From NCBI GenBank assembly GCA_024275115.1, contig JAJRZT010000021.1:1-64000 (forward strand): a stretch of DNA of 64,000 bases, written 5' to 3'. Every line of letters starts with the position of its first letter. The first letter of the stretch is position 1. This DNA is from Gammaproteobacteria bacterium (lineage in GTDB: Bacteria > Pseudomonadota > Gammaproteobacteria > UBA6429 > Thiohalophilaceae). The translations under genes and the position numbers were made by a program. The notes beneath the pieces are model-generated. The model searched no databases. It was not told the origin of the DNA and saw only the letters and a program-made list of their open reading frames with translations. Shown piece after piece: positions 28,533-37,535 of this stretch.

Positions 28533-29012
28533 TTAATGCAGTTGCCCAGTGGCTTCTTCAAAAACCAGCTCTTCCATCCAGCTGATCGAGCCATCAAAAC
28601 CTGGCTGATTAAATAACACCATTAACACAACCCATTTTAATTGCTCAATATCCGTTTCGTCTGTATCGAGCGCCATAATGCGATCAATGACCATTTCACG
28701 TGTCATATGATCAAGGACACCCGTCTGTTCCAGAAACATTAAAAAACCACGACTATTGGTGTCCAGCTTATCGCATTCTTCGCGGGTATAAATTCGAGTC
28801 GACTGCTCTGGATTAAGCGAAGGATAATGTCCTTCACCCTGATAATCGGTTAAGCCTTCCAGCCAGTCAAATGCCTGCTCTATCTGGCCAAGTTGAAAAC
28901 CGGCTTCCTGAAGCTCATTGCGCAGGGAGTCTTCGTCAACATCAAAGTCCACATCATCATTCATATAATTGTCAAACAAATACATTAAAACATCGAATAT
29001 ATTTTGCTTCAT
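28533..29012 (-). CDS. smg: Smg family protein (DUF494)
   Basis: A 159-residue acidic cytoplasmic protein of the Smg/DUF494 family, recognised by VLMYLFDNYMNDD at the start, LRNELQEAGF, STRIYTREECDKLDTNSRGFL in the middle and a C-terminal LKWVVLMVLFNQPG segment. The molecular function is unknown. It lies between dprA and topA, the usual position in gammaproteobacteria. Confidence 0.9.
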   Translation of the reverse strand: MKQNIFDVLMYLFDNYMNDDVDFDVDEDSLRNELQEAGFQLGQIEQAFDWLEGLTDYQGEGHYPSLNPEQSTRIYTREECDKLDTNSRGFLMFLEQTGVLDHMTREMVIDRIMALDTDETDIEQLKWVVLMVLFNQPGFDGSISWMEELVFEEATGQLH

Positions 29013-29066
29013 TCTCGCCCCTTTGTTCAGATGCGCTTTACTTTAAATACCCAGCTCAAATTCCAG

Positions 29067-30221
29067 CTAAATCTGGTGAGCTCCAGACGGCTCGGACAGC
29101 TTGCAATAATGACCACCGTGCGTTGACACAATGTAGCCTTGCAATTCCAGTACCAATAGCATGGAGCAAACAGCGTCTGCCGTCAATCCACTTCGTTCCA
29201 CAACGGTATCCACCGCGGTCGGCTCAAATCCCACATGGGTGAGGACCGCTTGGTAATCCGCATCCAACTCAGCCTGGACTTTTTCATCCTCAGCCTTATT
29301 TCCAGTGCGCTCACTCATTAGTTGGGGGCGGTACGGCAGTATTTCAATCAATTCTTCATAGATATGTTCAGCTGTTTCAACCAGCTTGGCACCCTGCCGA
29401 ATCAACGAATGGCAACCACGCGCAAGCGGGTTGTGAATCGAACCAGGCAACGCAAACACCTCCCGACCCTGCTCAAGTGCTTGTTTTGCCGTGATTAATG
29501 AGCCACTACGCAATGCGGCCTCAACCACAAAAACACCCCGGCTCATACCACTAATAATCCGATTACGCCGCGGAAAATTGCCGGGAACCGGCGCGGTGCC
29601 CAAAGGAAATTCACTGACAATAGCGCCTTTTTGCGCAATCTGATGTGCTAACTCCCGGTTTCGAGCCGGATAAACCCGGTCAATCCCGGTCCCAATTACC
29701 GCTATCGTCCGCCCATTTTGAGCCGCTAATGCCCCCTGATGACAGGCCGTATCAATCCCCAGAGCCAGGCCACTGGTCAGGGTCCAGCCAACTTCGGCCA
29801 GATTTTTAGCAAAATCCTCGGCGGTTTGCAGCCCCATAGGGGTTGGAGTACGGCTGCCCACCATCGCGATTTGTTCGCTCAGAAGTAAGCTTTTGTCGCC
29901 CAAAAGAAATAATAAAGGTGGTGGATCGGCTATTTCTTTCAATAACGTGGGGTAAGCCTCATCGGCCAACGTTAATACGCTCGCCTGATTGGCCTCAAGC
30001 CATGCACAATCTTTTTCAACCTGTTGCCAGTCCGGTGCCAACAGGTACTCAACACTCTTTTTCTTTAACCCACACGCGGTTAATTTTGTATGGCTTGCTT
30101 CGAGTATTTTTTTGGGATGCTCAAAAACAGAAAGCAGTTTGAGAAGAGTCGTTGCCCCGATACCCGGTGCGCGATGAACCGCTAACCAGCTAGCCAGTTC
30201 TGTTTGAAGATGTTCTGCCAT
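29067..30221 (-). CDS. dprA: DNA-processing protein DprA (Smf)
   Basis: A 384-residue protein that binds incoming single-stranded DNA and loads RecA in natural transformation. An N-terminal helical (SAM-like) region precedes the Rossmann fold (MVGSRTPTPMGLQ, TLTSGLALGIDTACHQGAL, SEFPLGTAPVPGNFPRRNRI). A C-terminal winged-helix (DprA_WH) domain covers about residues 315-370. ATG 30221 is preceded by GAGGA at good spacing, so the upstream TTG 30233 is unlikely. It belongs to the lysM-dprA-smg-topA row. Confidence 0.95.
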   Translation of the reverse strand: MAEHLQTELASWLAVHRAPGIGATTLLKLLSVFEHPKKILEASHTKLTACGLKKKSVEYLLAPDWQQVEKDCAWLEANQASVLTLADEAYPTLLKEIADPPPLLFLLGDKSLLLSEQIAMVGSRTPTPMGLQTAEDFAKNLAEVGWTLTSGLALGIDTACHQGALAAQNGRTIAVIGTGIDRVYPARNRELAHQIAQKGAIVSEFPLGTAPVPGNFPRRNRIISGMSRGVFVVEAALRSGSLITAKQALEQGREVFALPGSIHNPLARGCHSLIRQGAKLVETAEHIYEELIEILPYRPQLMSERTGNKAEDEKVQAELDADYQAVLTHVGFEPTAVDTVVERSGLTADAVCSMLLVLELQGYIVSTHGGHYCKLSEPSGAHQI

Positions 30222-30278
30222 GATATTCCTCAAGACACATCCTTGTACCTATATTAAAAATGCACCAAGTAAAAAGTA

Positions 30279-31457
30279 CTACTCAGGATTTTGTACCACA
30301 TCCAGCACATGCAATACACGTGTGGCTTCCAGTACCAGTGCATAACTGACTTTATCAAAGACACGGAAAACCATTAAGATACCGGCTTTTTCATCGGGTA
30401 ACTTAACCTTCTCATTCACTTTTCGGTCCCGTACAACAACGCCGCCCTGATAAATATCAAGCACATCGCCTTCTTCCATCCCTTCACGGCGACCTAAGGA
30501 TAACGCCACCACATTGTGCTGGCCAATATCGTTTACACCATTAAGAACCGAGATAATGTAGCCTTTCACCTTTTGATTAGGGGCTTTCGGTAAGAAATTA
30601 ATCGTTTTTCGTTCTCTGTTCAGTGGCAATAAATAATCACCGTCCAGTATCTCAATAAATGCGCGGTTAATTCTTAAAGTAGAAGGTTTACCCACTTTAA
30701 TTAAATTACTCTCACCTAAATTAAGAGCTTCATAACCCAGTATTTCATTGGTTATCGGGTGCCGGTAAGTGGCGCCCGGACGCACAATCTGGAAACTGGT
30801 TGTTTGAGGATTTTCCAACCGCCGTACATAAATTTTATGGCCTGGCCCAGAAATAAGGTGCTGCTCAAAGGAAGAAACAATATAAGGCGCAAACTCTAAT
30901 TCTTTCTCTCCAATAATACGGTGGGCATATAAAAAGGCATCAATGGCCGAACGGGGAATCGTGGTAATAGCTTGCTCCAGCGGTTCGGCATGCACCCTGG
31001 GGGATAATTTAATGGTGTCAATGCCCTTAGGTGGAGGCAAAACACCACCGGCACCTTCTAAGGTTAAGAAAGGCTGGCCATCAACATAATGTAACAACAC
31101 AACATCACCCGGGTAGATTAAATGCGGATTGCGAATTTTTGGATTAATATTCCAGACTTCTGGCCATAACCACGGGCTTTTTAAGAACTTGGCTGCAATG
31201 TCCCATAAGGTGTCACCTTTTTTCACCACATAGCGATCCGGGTAATCACGCTTGATAGCGGTAACCTGTGTTTCTGCCTCCACTTGCATTGGCATGGTGG
31301 TCACTTCATCTTCAACAGGAGCAGCCTGGACAACATGCTCAACAGGCTCAGGCTTTGGTTCGGCTTTTTGTGTTGAACTGCAACCTGTCAGACCCCATAT
31401 TCCTAATAGCAATAAAATTCCTGAAAGAGATACTCGGCATGCTTTGTTCTGTATCAT
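30279..31457 (-). CDS. LysM-domain lipoprotein
   Basis: A 392-residue envelope protein. The signal ends in a lipobox LTGCSS (Cys26), so it is a lipoprotein. After a Pro/Glu-rich linker comes a LysM peptidoglycan-binding domain at about residues 75-122 (YVVKKGDTLWDIAAKF). About 260 residues of beta-rich sequence then follow, conserved in proteins encoded next to dprA in gammaproteobacteria. The exact role is unknown; cell-wall attachment is expected. It is divergent from def over 220 bp. Confidence 0.9.
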   Translation of the reverse strand: MIQNKACRVSLSGILLLLGIWGLTGCSSTQKAEPKPEPVEHVVQAAPVEDEVTTMPMQVEAETQVTAIKRDYPDRYVVKKGDTLWDIAAKFLKSPWLWPEVWNINPKIRNPHLIYPGDVVLLHYVDGQPFLTLEGAGGVLPPPKGIDTIKLSPRVHAEPLEQAITTIPRSAIDAFLYAHRIIGEKELEFAPYIVSSFEQHLISGPGHKIYVRRLENPQTTSFQIVRPGATYRHPITNEILGYEALNLGESNLIKVGKPSTLRINRAFIEILDGDYLLPLNRERKTINFLPKAPNQKVKGYIISVLNGVNDIGQHNVVALSLGRREGMEEGDVLDIYQGGVVVRDRKVNEKVKLPDEKAGILMVFRVFDKVSYALVLEATRVLHVLDVVQNPE

Positions 31458-31692
31458 ATAATTAACCTTAATATAGGGCTGTTGACACTTTTAACTAACT
31501 GGCTAGTTACTTTAATAAAACCATATGGAATGCACCTTAATTTAAAAAATGGGGTGTTTCCAGACATTTTATAATTTAAGTTATGTACTCAAATAATGGA
31601 ATAATTTACCGTTTTAATACCAGTTATTCTAGTAGTATCATAATGTTAGCAGATCTTTTTACAAATGTACTATAAATTTGGCACGAAATGGT

Positions 31693-32190
31693 ATGGCATT
31701 ACTCAATATTTTAAATTTCCCTGATCCTCGTCTTCGCACAAAAGCAAAGCAAGTTACTGATTTTAATAAAAAAATCTGCGAGCTCACTGATAATATGTTT
31801 TTAACCATGTACGCCGCTCCCGGCATCGGTTTAGCCGCCACCCAGGTGAATGTGCATCAGCGTATTATTACCATAGACATCTCTGAGGAAAAAAACCAAC
31901 CACTGGTTGTCATAAACCCCACAATTCTTGAAAAAGAGGGTGAACAGGCCACCGATGAAGGTTGTCTGTCCTTACCGGGTATTTACGAGCCGGTAAAACG
32001 TTATGATAAAATTCGCCTCAAAGCACAGGACAAACACGGCAAATTTTACGAACTGGATACAGAGGGTTTATTATCGGTTTGCATTCAGCATGAAATGGAT
32101 CACCTTGAAGGTAAATTATTTGTCGACTACCTGTCTGAAATGAAACGTAACCGCATCCGCAAAAAATTGGCCAAAGCGTTAAAAGCCTAA
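31693..32190 (+). CDS. def: Peptide deformylase
   Basis: A 165-residue iron-dependent enzyme removing the N-formyl group from new proteins. All three motifs are present: GIGLAATQV (residues 45-53), GCLSLPG with ligand Cys91, and QHEMDHLEG with His133, Glu134 and His137. ATG 31693 gives the normal N-terminus [13 protein letters not shown]; a TTG five codons upstream is not needed. It is the first gene of def-fmt-rsmB. Confidence 0.97.
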   Translation: MALLNILNFPDPRLRTKAKQVTDFNKKICELTDNMFLTMYAAPGIGLAATQVNVHQRIITIDISEEKNQPLVVINPTILEKEGEQATDEGCLSLPGIYEPVKRYDKIRLKAQDKHGKFYELDTEGLLSVCIQHEMDHLEGKLFVDYLSEMKRNRIRKKLAKALKA

Positions 32191-32228
32191 AACTAAATTT
32201 ATCGGACAATAATTTAAAACGAGACTGT

Positions 32229-33194
32229 ATGTCCTTAACTCCTCCTTTACGTATTATTTTTGCTGGCACACCCGAGTTTGCAGCCACAGCGCTTGATGCG
32301 CTGATTAAAAATAATGTTGATATTATCGCTGCGTATACTCAACCAGACCGCCCAGCAGGCCGAGGCCGACAATTAAAAGCCAGCCCTGTTAAAGAGCTTG
32401 CAGTTGAACATGCTATTCCTGTTTATCAACCCAGCAATTTTAAACAGCCAGAAGACATCGACAACTTAAAAACGCTCAATGCCGACTTAATGATTGTGGC
32501 TGCTTATGGTTTAATTTTACCTGTCGATGTTTTAACTGCACCTAAACTAGGCTGTATAAATATCCATGCCTCATTATTACCAAGGTGGCGCGGTGCCGCA
32601 CCGATTCAACGCGCCATTATTGCAGGTGATAACCAAACCGGCATTACTATTATGCAAATGGATAAAGGCCTGGATACCGGCGATATGTTGCTCGCTAAAA
32701 GCTGCGACATTTCAACCAACGACAGCGGTAGCAGCTTGCACGACAAACTGGCCAAACTCGGTGCAGCCACTATCATTGAAGCCCTTGCCTTACTACAAAA
32801 AAATAACCTCCAGGCCGTTAAGCAGGATGAAGCACAAGCCTGTTATGCACACAAACTCAGTAAAGAAGAAGCGTTGATCGACTGGCAACAATCGGCTGAG
32901 CAAATTGCCCGACAGGTACGTGCCTTTAATAGCTGGCCTGTTGCGCAAACCCACTTTAATAACAAAACGATTCGGATCTGGCAGGCAACGGCAAAGAGAA
33001 GTTCCGATGTTGATACAACATCCGTTAACATTGGTAAAATCAGTGCGGTCAACAAAGAAGGCATTCAGGTTCTCTGCCAGCAAGGCGTATTAAATATAAC
33101 CGAATTGCAATTAGCTGGGGCCAAACGCATGACCGTTAAAGACTTGCTAAACGGCAAGCCCGACTTTTTTCAAATCGGCCAGTGTTTTAACTAA
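32229..33194 (+). CDS. fmt: Methionyl-tRNA formyltransferase
   Basis: A 321-residue enzyme that formylates initiator Met-tRNA with 10-formyl-tetrahydrofolate. The catalytic residues Asn111, His113 and Asp149 are seen in INIHASLLPRWRGAAPIQRA and MDKGLDTGDM. The C-terminal tRNA-binding OB-like domain begins near residue 210. It lies 38 bp after def and 24 bp before rsmB. Confidence 0.97.
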   Translation: MSLTPPLRIIFAGTPEFAATALDALIKNNVDIIAAYTQPDRPAGRGRQLKASPVKELAVEHAIPVYQPSNFKQPEDIDNLKTLNADLMIVAAYGLILPVDVLTAPKLGCINIHASLLPRWRGAAPIQRAIIAGDNQTGITIMQMDKGLDTGDMLLAKSCDISTNDSGSSLHDKLAKLGAATIIEALALLQKNNLQAVKQDEAQACYAHKLSKEEALIDWQQSAEQIARQVRAFNSWPVAQTHFNNKTIRIWQATAKRSSDVDTTSVNIGKISAVNKEGIQVLCQQGVLNITELQLAGAKRMTVKDLLNGKPDFFQIGQCFN

Positions 33195-33218
33195 CCGGCT
33201 TGTCTTATTTTTAAAACC

Positions 33219-34601
33219 ATGCAAAAACAAAATACCAAAAAACTTTCAACTATCGCAGCAACGGCAAGCATCATTAACAGCGTTATAAAAAATAAAAAAT
33301 CCTTGCCTGATTGTATTGCTGAACACCAGCAAAAAATAAACCCAGAAGACACACCCAAAATTCAGGCCTATTGCTATAACATTTTACGCCGTTATGAATT
33401 TTATCAGTTTATCGTTAACGCACTATTAGATAAGCCGCTTAAAAATAAAGACCAGGATATTTATCACTTAATATTAAGTAGCGTGATGTTGCTTAACGAA
33501 GGCAACCTGCCTGCTCATGCTGCCATTAACGAAACCGTCAAAGTCACTCACAAAGGCAAAAAAGCCTGGGCTAAAAATTTAGTCAATGCCTTATTGCGGC
33601 GCTACCAACGAGACCAGTCTGACTTACATCATGCGGCAAATGATTGTTTAGTTAGCCGCTATTGCTGCCCGCAATGGCTGTTAAAAAAGATTCAGCTTGC
33701 CTATCCAGAAAAAAAGAAGGGTACATTACAGTGGCAAACCATTTTAAAAGCCAACTTACTACACCCGCCGATGACCTTACGGGTCAATCAATTAATCAAC
33801 AGCCGTGAAGATTATCTGGCATTACTCAGCGAAAAAAATATTGCCGCACAACCTTGCCCACTCACAAAACACGGCATATTGTTACAACAGGCAGTTAATG
33901 TTGAAAAGCTGCCACTGTTTACAAAAGGCGCGGCAAGCGTTCAGGACAGCGCGGCACAGTATTGTGCTGAGCTATTAAACCCGCAAGCCAGTGAAAACAT
34001 ACTTGATGCCTGCGCGGCACCCGGCGGCAAAACACTGCATCTGTTTGAATCCTGTCCCGAGCTTGGGCAATTAACGGCTATCGATATATCAGCAAAACGG
34101 CTTGAAAAAGTGCAGCAAAATATAATGCGTATCGCCCCCAGCCAGAAAGACAAATTTACCCTGATTACAGCAAATGCCAGTGACACTAAAAGCTGGTGGA
34201 ACGGAAAACAGTTTGACCGCATTTTGCTCGATGCCCCTTGCAGTGCCACAGGTGTTATTCGCCGTCACCCGGATATTAAACGGCTGCGTAAAGCATCAGA
34301 TATCAATGCACTGCTGATTACCCAGCAACAACTGCTTAGCCAATTATGGCCAACACTTAAACAAGGTGGCCTGTTACTGTATGCAACCTGCTCCATTCTG
34401 CCAGAAGAAAATGCACTGCAAATAAAAGCCTTTTTAAGTTCACATAACGATGCACAGAGTGTTAATTTTGACGTATCATGGGGGCAACCATGTGAATATG
34501 GGCAGCAATTATTACCCACTCAAAGTAGTAACGACCAGACTGATAAAACAAACAAGGGAAATAGTGATGGCTTTTACTATTGCTTACTCCAGAAAAAATA
34601 A
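33219..34601 (+). CDS. rsmB: 16S rRNA (cytosine-967-C5) methyltransferase
   Basis: A 460-residue enzyme with an N-terminal NusB-like RNA-binding domain (residues 1-150) and a C-terminal SAM-dependent m5C methyltransferase domain. Key motifs are the SAM-binding LDACAAPGGKT, DAPCSATGVIRRHPD with the conserved cysteine, and the nucleophile segment LYATCSILPEEN. The gene runs into the DUF4390 gene: its last 35 bases overlap the next start. Confidence 0.96.
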   Translation: MQKQNTKKLSTIAATASIINSVIKNKKSLPDCIAEHQQKINPEDTPKIQAYCYNILRRYEFYQFIVNALLDKPLKNKDQDIYHLILSSVMLLNEGNLPAHAAINETVKVTHKGKKAWAKNLVNALLRRYQRDQSDLHHAANDCLVSRYCCPQWLLKKIQLAYPEKKKGTLQWQTILKANLLHPPMTLRVNQLINSREDYLALLSEKNIAAQPCPLTKHGILLQQAVNVEKLPLFTKGAASVQDSAAQYCAELLNPQASENILDACAAPGGKTLHLFESCPELGQLTAIDISAKRLEKVQQNIMRIAPSQKDKFTLITANASDTKSWWNGKQFDRILLDAPCSATGVIRRHPDIKRLRKASDINALLITQQQLLSQLWPTLKQGGLLLYATCSILPEENALQIKAFLSSHNDAQSVNFDVSWGQPCEYGQQLLPTQSSNDQTDKTNKGNSDGFYYCLLQKK

Positions 34602-35223
34602 CCCCGCATATCAGGCATCCAGTTTTAGAACAATGCTTCGCTTCTTTATGATGGTTATTTTCTTTTCCCTTGGCAGCGCAAACACACTTTTTGCCGAAAA
34701 CAAACAACCCAGAACAACCGATGCTGTCAACACACCCGGCTTCAGTATTCAGAGCCTTGAAACATTGATGCAGGATCGTGTTTACCTGCTTAATGCACAT
34801 TTTCATTACTACTTTTCAAACGAAGCCATTGAAGCACTTGAACACGGCGTACCCTTACTTATTTTAGTAAATATAGAAATTCGTTCGCCACGCTGGTGGT
34901 GGAAAGACACAACCGTTGCCGAGCTGGAACAGGGTTACTTACTGCTTTATCATGCGCTGTCTGAAAGCTATGTTGTGCATAACCTGAATAGCGGCACACA
35001 AAATAATTTTATTCGTCTTAATCAGGCACTCACTTTTTTAAGCAGCATTAACAAACTTCCAATACTGGATGCCAATTTACTCGACCCGGGGAAAGAATAC
35101 TATCTACGCGTGCGCACACATCTTGATATTGAATCATTGCCCGCACCCATGCGTCCACTTGCCTATATATCCAGTGACTGGCAACTATCAAGCGACTGGT
35201 ACGAATGGCCGCTACAAAAATGA
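34567..35223 (+). CDS. DUF4390 family secreted protein
   Basis: A 218-residue protein with an N-terminal hydrophobic signal (MLRFFMMVIFFSLGSANTLFA) after a short polar extension, so it is exported or membrane-anchored. The mature part (VYLLNAHFHYYFSNEAIEALEHGVPL, RSPRWWW, YYLRVRTHLDIESLPAPMRPL) matches DUF4390, a family regularly encoded between rsmB and ntrY. Function unknown; the gene order links it to the following sensor kinase. ATG 34567 is preceded by AGGGAAA; the frame's upstream extension lies inside rsmB. It overlaps ntrY by 4 bp (ATGA). Confidence 0.88.
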   Translation: MAFTIAYSRKNNPAYQASSFRTMLRFFMMVIFFSLGSANTLFAENKQPRTTDAVNTPGFSIQSLETLMQDRVYLLNAHFHYYFSNEAIEALEHGVPLLILVNIEIRSPRWWWKDTTVAELEQGYLLLYHALSESYVVHNLNSGTQNNFIRLNQALTFLSSINKLPILDANLLDPGKEYYLRVRTHLDIESLPAPMRPLAYISSDWQLSSDWYEWPLQK

Positions 35224-37535
35224 AGCGACTGGTAAAACAATTCTTTAATCGCCTGTTCAGCGGCAGCGCACCTATTATTTCTCTGATTATATTATTGGTT
35301 GCTTCGCTTTATTTAATGAGTGGCGCAACCCATAACTCGGCTCAATTCAGCCAGCAGTTTTCAGTCCTTTTAGGCATTAATGCTCTGGCCGCTATTTTAC
35401 TGGTTGGGCTGATCACCAAAAATTTAATTACCCTTATTAAGCAATACCGACGCCGCCAGGTTGGCTCCCGCCTTACCGCCAAACTGGTTATTATGTTTGT
35501 AATTTTATCGGTAACACCTGTAAGTGTTGTCTATTATTTTTCACTGGATTTTTTACAACGCGGCATTGATAGCTGGTTTGATGTACGCGTAGAAAAAGCC
35601 TTAAGTGACTCGCTTGAATTAAGTAAAGCTTCACTTGAAGAACGTATGAATGATTTAGTTACCGATGTAAAACAACAGGCAAGCGAACTGGTTAACACCA
35701 CCGACGGACTGGTTGCACTTAAGCTAAATGAGTTGCGTCTCGATAGTAAAGCCTCTGAATTAACCTTGTTTCACTATAGCGGGCATATCATCGGCTCGAG
35801 CACTGCCAATACCCGGCAACTTATTACGTTTGGGTTGAAAGAAAAAACGGTTGGCAAGGCGCGTAAAGGTGAACCTGATTTTGGGCTGATCCCCTTCAGT
35901 GACATAAGTGTTGATAAAAATTCCGGTATCAATAAAGGTAATATTCGTATTCGTATCGCGGTGCCCGTAGCCAGCCCCGACCCCGTTGCAGAAGGCCGCG
36001 TTCTGCAAGCCCTGTATCCAGTCACACCCCGCATGAATAGTCTGGCCACCACCGTACAAATCGCTTTTAGCGATTATAATGAACTTACTTATTTGCGCAC
36101 CCCTCTTAAATACAGCTTTATTCTGACTTTGTCTCTGGTGTTAATGCTGAGTATTTTATCGGCTATCTGGGCGGCTTTTTTCTATGCACGCCATCTGGTT
36201 GCACCGGTAACCAATCTGGTAAAAGGTACGCTGGCCGTTGCAAAGGGGGATTACACTATTCGTCTACCGCTGCCGGGTAATGATGATCTGGGTAACTTAG
36301 TCCGCTCATTTAATGACATGATGCACCAGCTCACTATGGCACGTGAATCAGCTGAACTGAGCCAGCAACAACTTGAATCGTCCCACTCTTATTTACAGGG
36401 CGTACTGGCTAACCTGACATCGGGTGTATTAACGCTCGATACCCATCATAATTTAATCACGTCCAATATTACTGCCAGCCAGATATTGGCCGTTGACCTG
36501 ACCGATTATATTGATAAAGAGCTTGAGCTTATTGTTGATGACCACACTTTTCTGTACTTTTTTCTGGATGCTATTAAACCCCACCTTGAAAACAGCGATA
36601 AGCAATGGACTGAAGAAATCACGTTGTTCGCAAAAGAAGGCCGCCAGGTTATCATGTGCCGTGGCACCACGTTACCCGACGGTGGTTTTGTTATTGTCTT
36701 TGACGACATTACCCAGTCACTGCAATCACAACGTAACGCCGCATGGGGTGAGGTTGCTCGTAGGCTGGCACATGAAATAAAAAACCCGCTTACCCCCATT
36801 CAACTTTCAGCCGAACGACTAAGGCACAAGTATTTAAACACGATGCCAGCAGAAGATGCTGAAGTACTGGATCGTTCAACCAACACCATTGTTCAGCAAG
36901 TTGAAACCTTAAAACAAATGGTCAAAGCTTTTTCTGACTATGCGCGAATGCCTGCTGTTGAATTAAAAACCATTGACTTAAACTCTTTAATTAGTGAAGT
37001 ACTCGACCTTTATCAGGACACAAAAACAAACGTAAAAATAAATACGCAGTTAGATAACACCATGCCACATATTGAAGCCGACATTAATCGCATGCGGCAG
37101 TTGCTTACTAATTTAATTAAAAATGCGCTGGAAGCAATGGAGGAGCAAACCGAAGGTGAACTTATCATTACCACCGAGTGTGCTAAAAAAGCCGCCTGCC
37201 ATTACGTTGAATTGCAAATTAAAGACACCGGCCCCGGCATACCACATAATATGTTTAGCACCTTGTTTGAGCCCTATATTACAAGCAAACCCAAGGGCAG
37301 CGGCTTAGGGCTGGCCATTGTTAAAAAAATAGTTGAAGAGCATGGTGGTGTACTATGGGCTGAAAATAATCAGTCACCGCTTAATGCACAAACAATGGGT
37401 ACCAATGGCAATCAGTCAGGTGCAACCATCTTTATTCGCTTACCCGTCGTCAGCATTAAAAATAAAAAGTCCACCGACTCCCCTGCAGCACAGTTAGACT
37501 TACTGAACAAAGGAAACAACAATGCCGCAACATGA
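35220..37535 (+). CDS. ntrY: NtrY-like sensor histidine kinase
   Basis: A 771-residue inner-membrane kinase. Hydrophobic segments near residues 17-38, 48-66, 83-103 and 290-312 frame a periplasmic sensing region of about 180 residues. HAMP (LVKGTLAVAKGDYTIRLP), PAS (about 380-490), HisKA with LAHEIKNPLTPIQLSAERLR, and HATPase (LLTNLIKNALEAMEEQ, IKDTGPGIP, GSGLGLAIVKKI) follow. It is the partner of the overlapping NtrX-like regulator. Related systems respond to nitrogen or redox state; the signal here is unknown. Start ATG 35220 overlaps the DUF4390 stop. Confidence 0.93.
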   Translation: MKRLVKQFFNRLFSGSAPIISLIILLVASLYLMSGATHNSAQFSQQFSVLLGINALAAILLVGLITKNLITLIKQYRRRQVGSRLTAKLVIMFVILSVTPVSVVYYFSLDFLQRGIDSWFDVRVEKALSDSLELSKASLEERMNDLVTDVKQQASELVNTTDGLVALKLNELRLDSKASELTLFHYSGHIIGSSTANTRQLITFGLKEKTVGKARKGEPDFGLIPFSDISVDKNSGINKGNIRIRIAVPVASPDPVAEGRVLQALYPVTPRMNSLATTVQIAFSDYNELTYLRTPLKYSFILTLSLVLMLSILSAIWAAFFYARHLVAPVTNLVKGTLAVAKGDYTIRLPLPGNDDLGNLVRSFNDMMHQLTMARESAELSQQQLESSHSYLQGVLANLTSGVLTLDTHHNLITSNITASQILAVDLTDYIDKELELIVDDHTFLYFFLDAIKPHLENSDKQWTEEITLFAKEGRQVIMCRGTTLPDGGFVIVFDDITQSLQSQRNAAWGEVARRLAHEIKNPLTPIQLSAERLRHKYLNTMPAEDAEVLDRSTNTIVQQVETLKQMVKAFSDYARMPAVELKTIDLNSLISEVLDLYQDTKTNVKINTQLDNTMPHIEADINRMRQLLTNLIKNALEAMEEQTEGELIITTECAKKAACHYVELQIKDTGPGIPHNMFSTLFEPYITSKPKGSGLGLAIVKKIVEEHGGVLWAENNQSPLNAQTMGTNGNQSGATIFIRLPVVSIKNKKSTDSPAAQLDLLNKGNNNAAT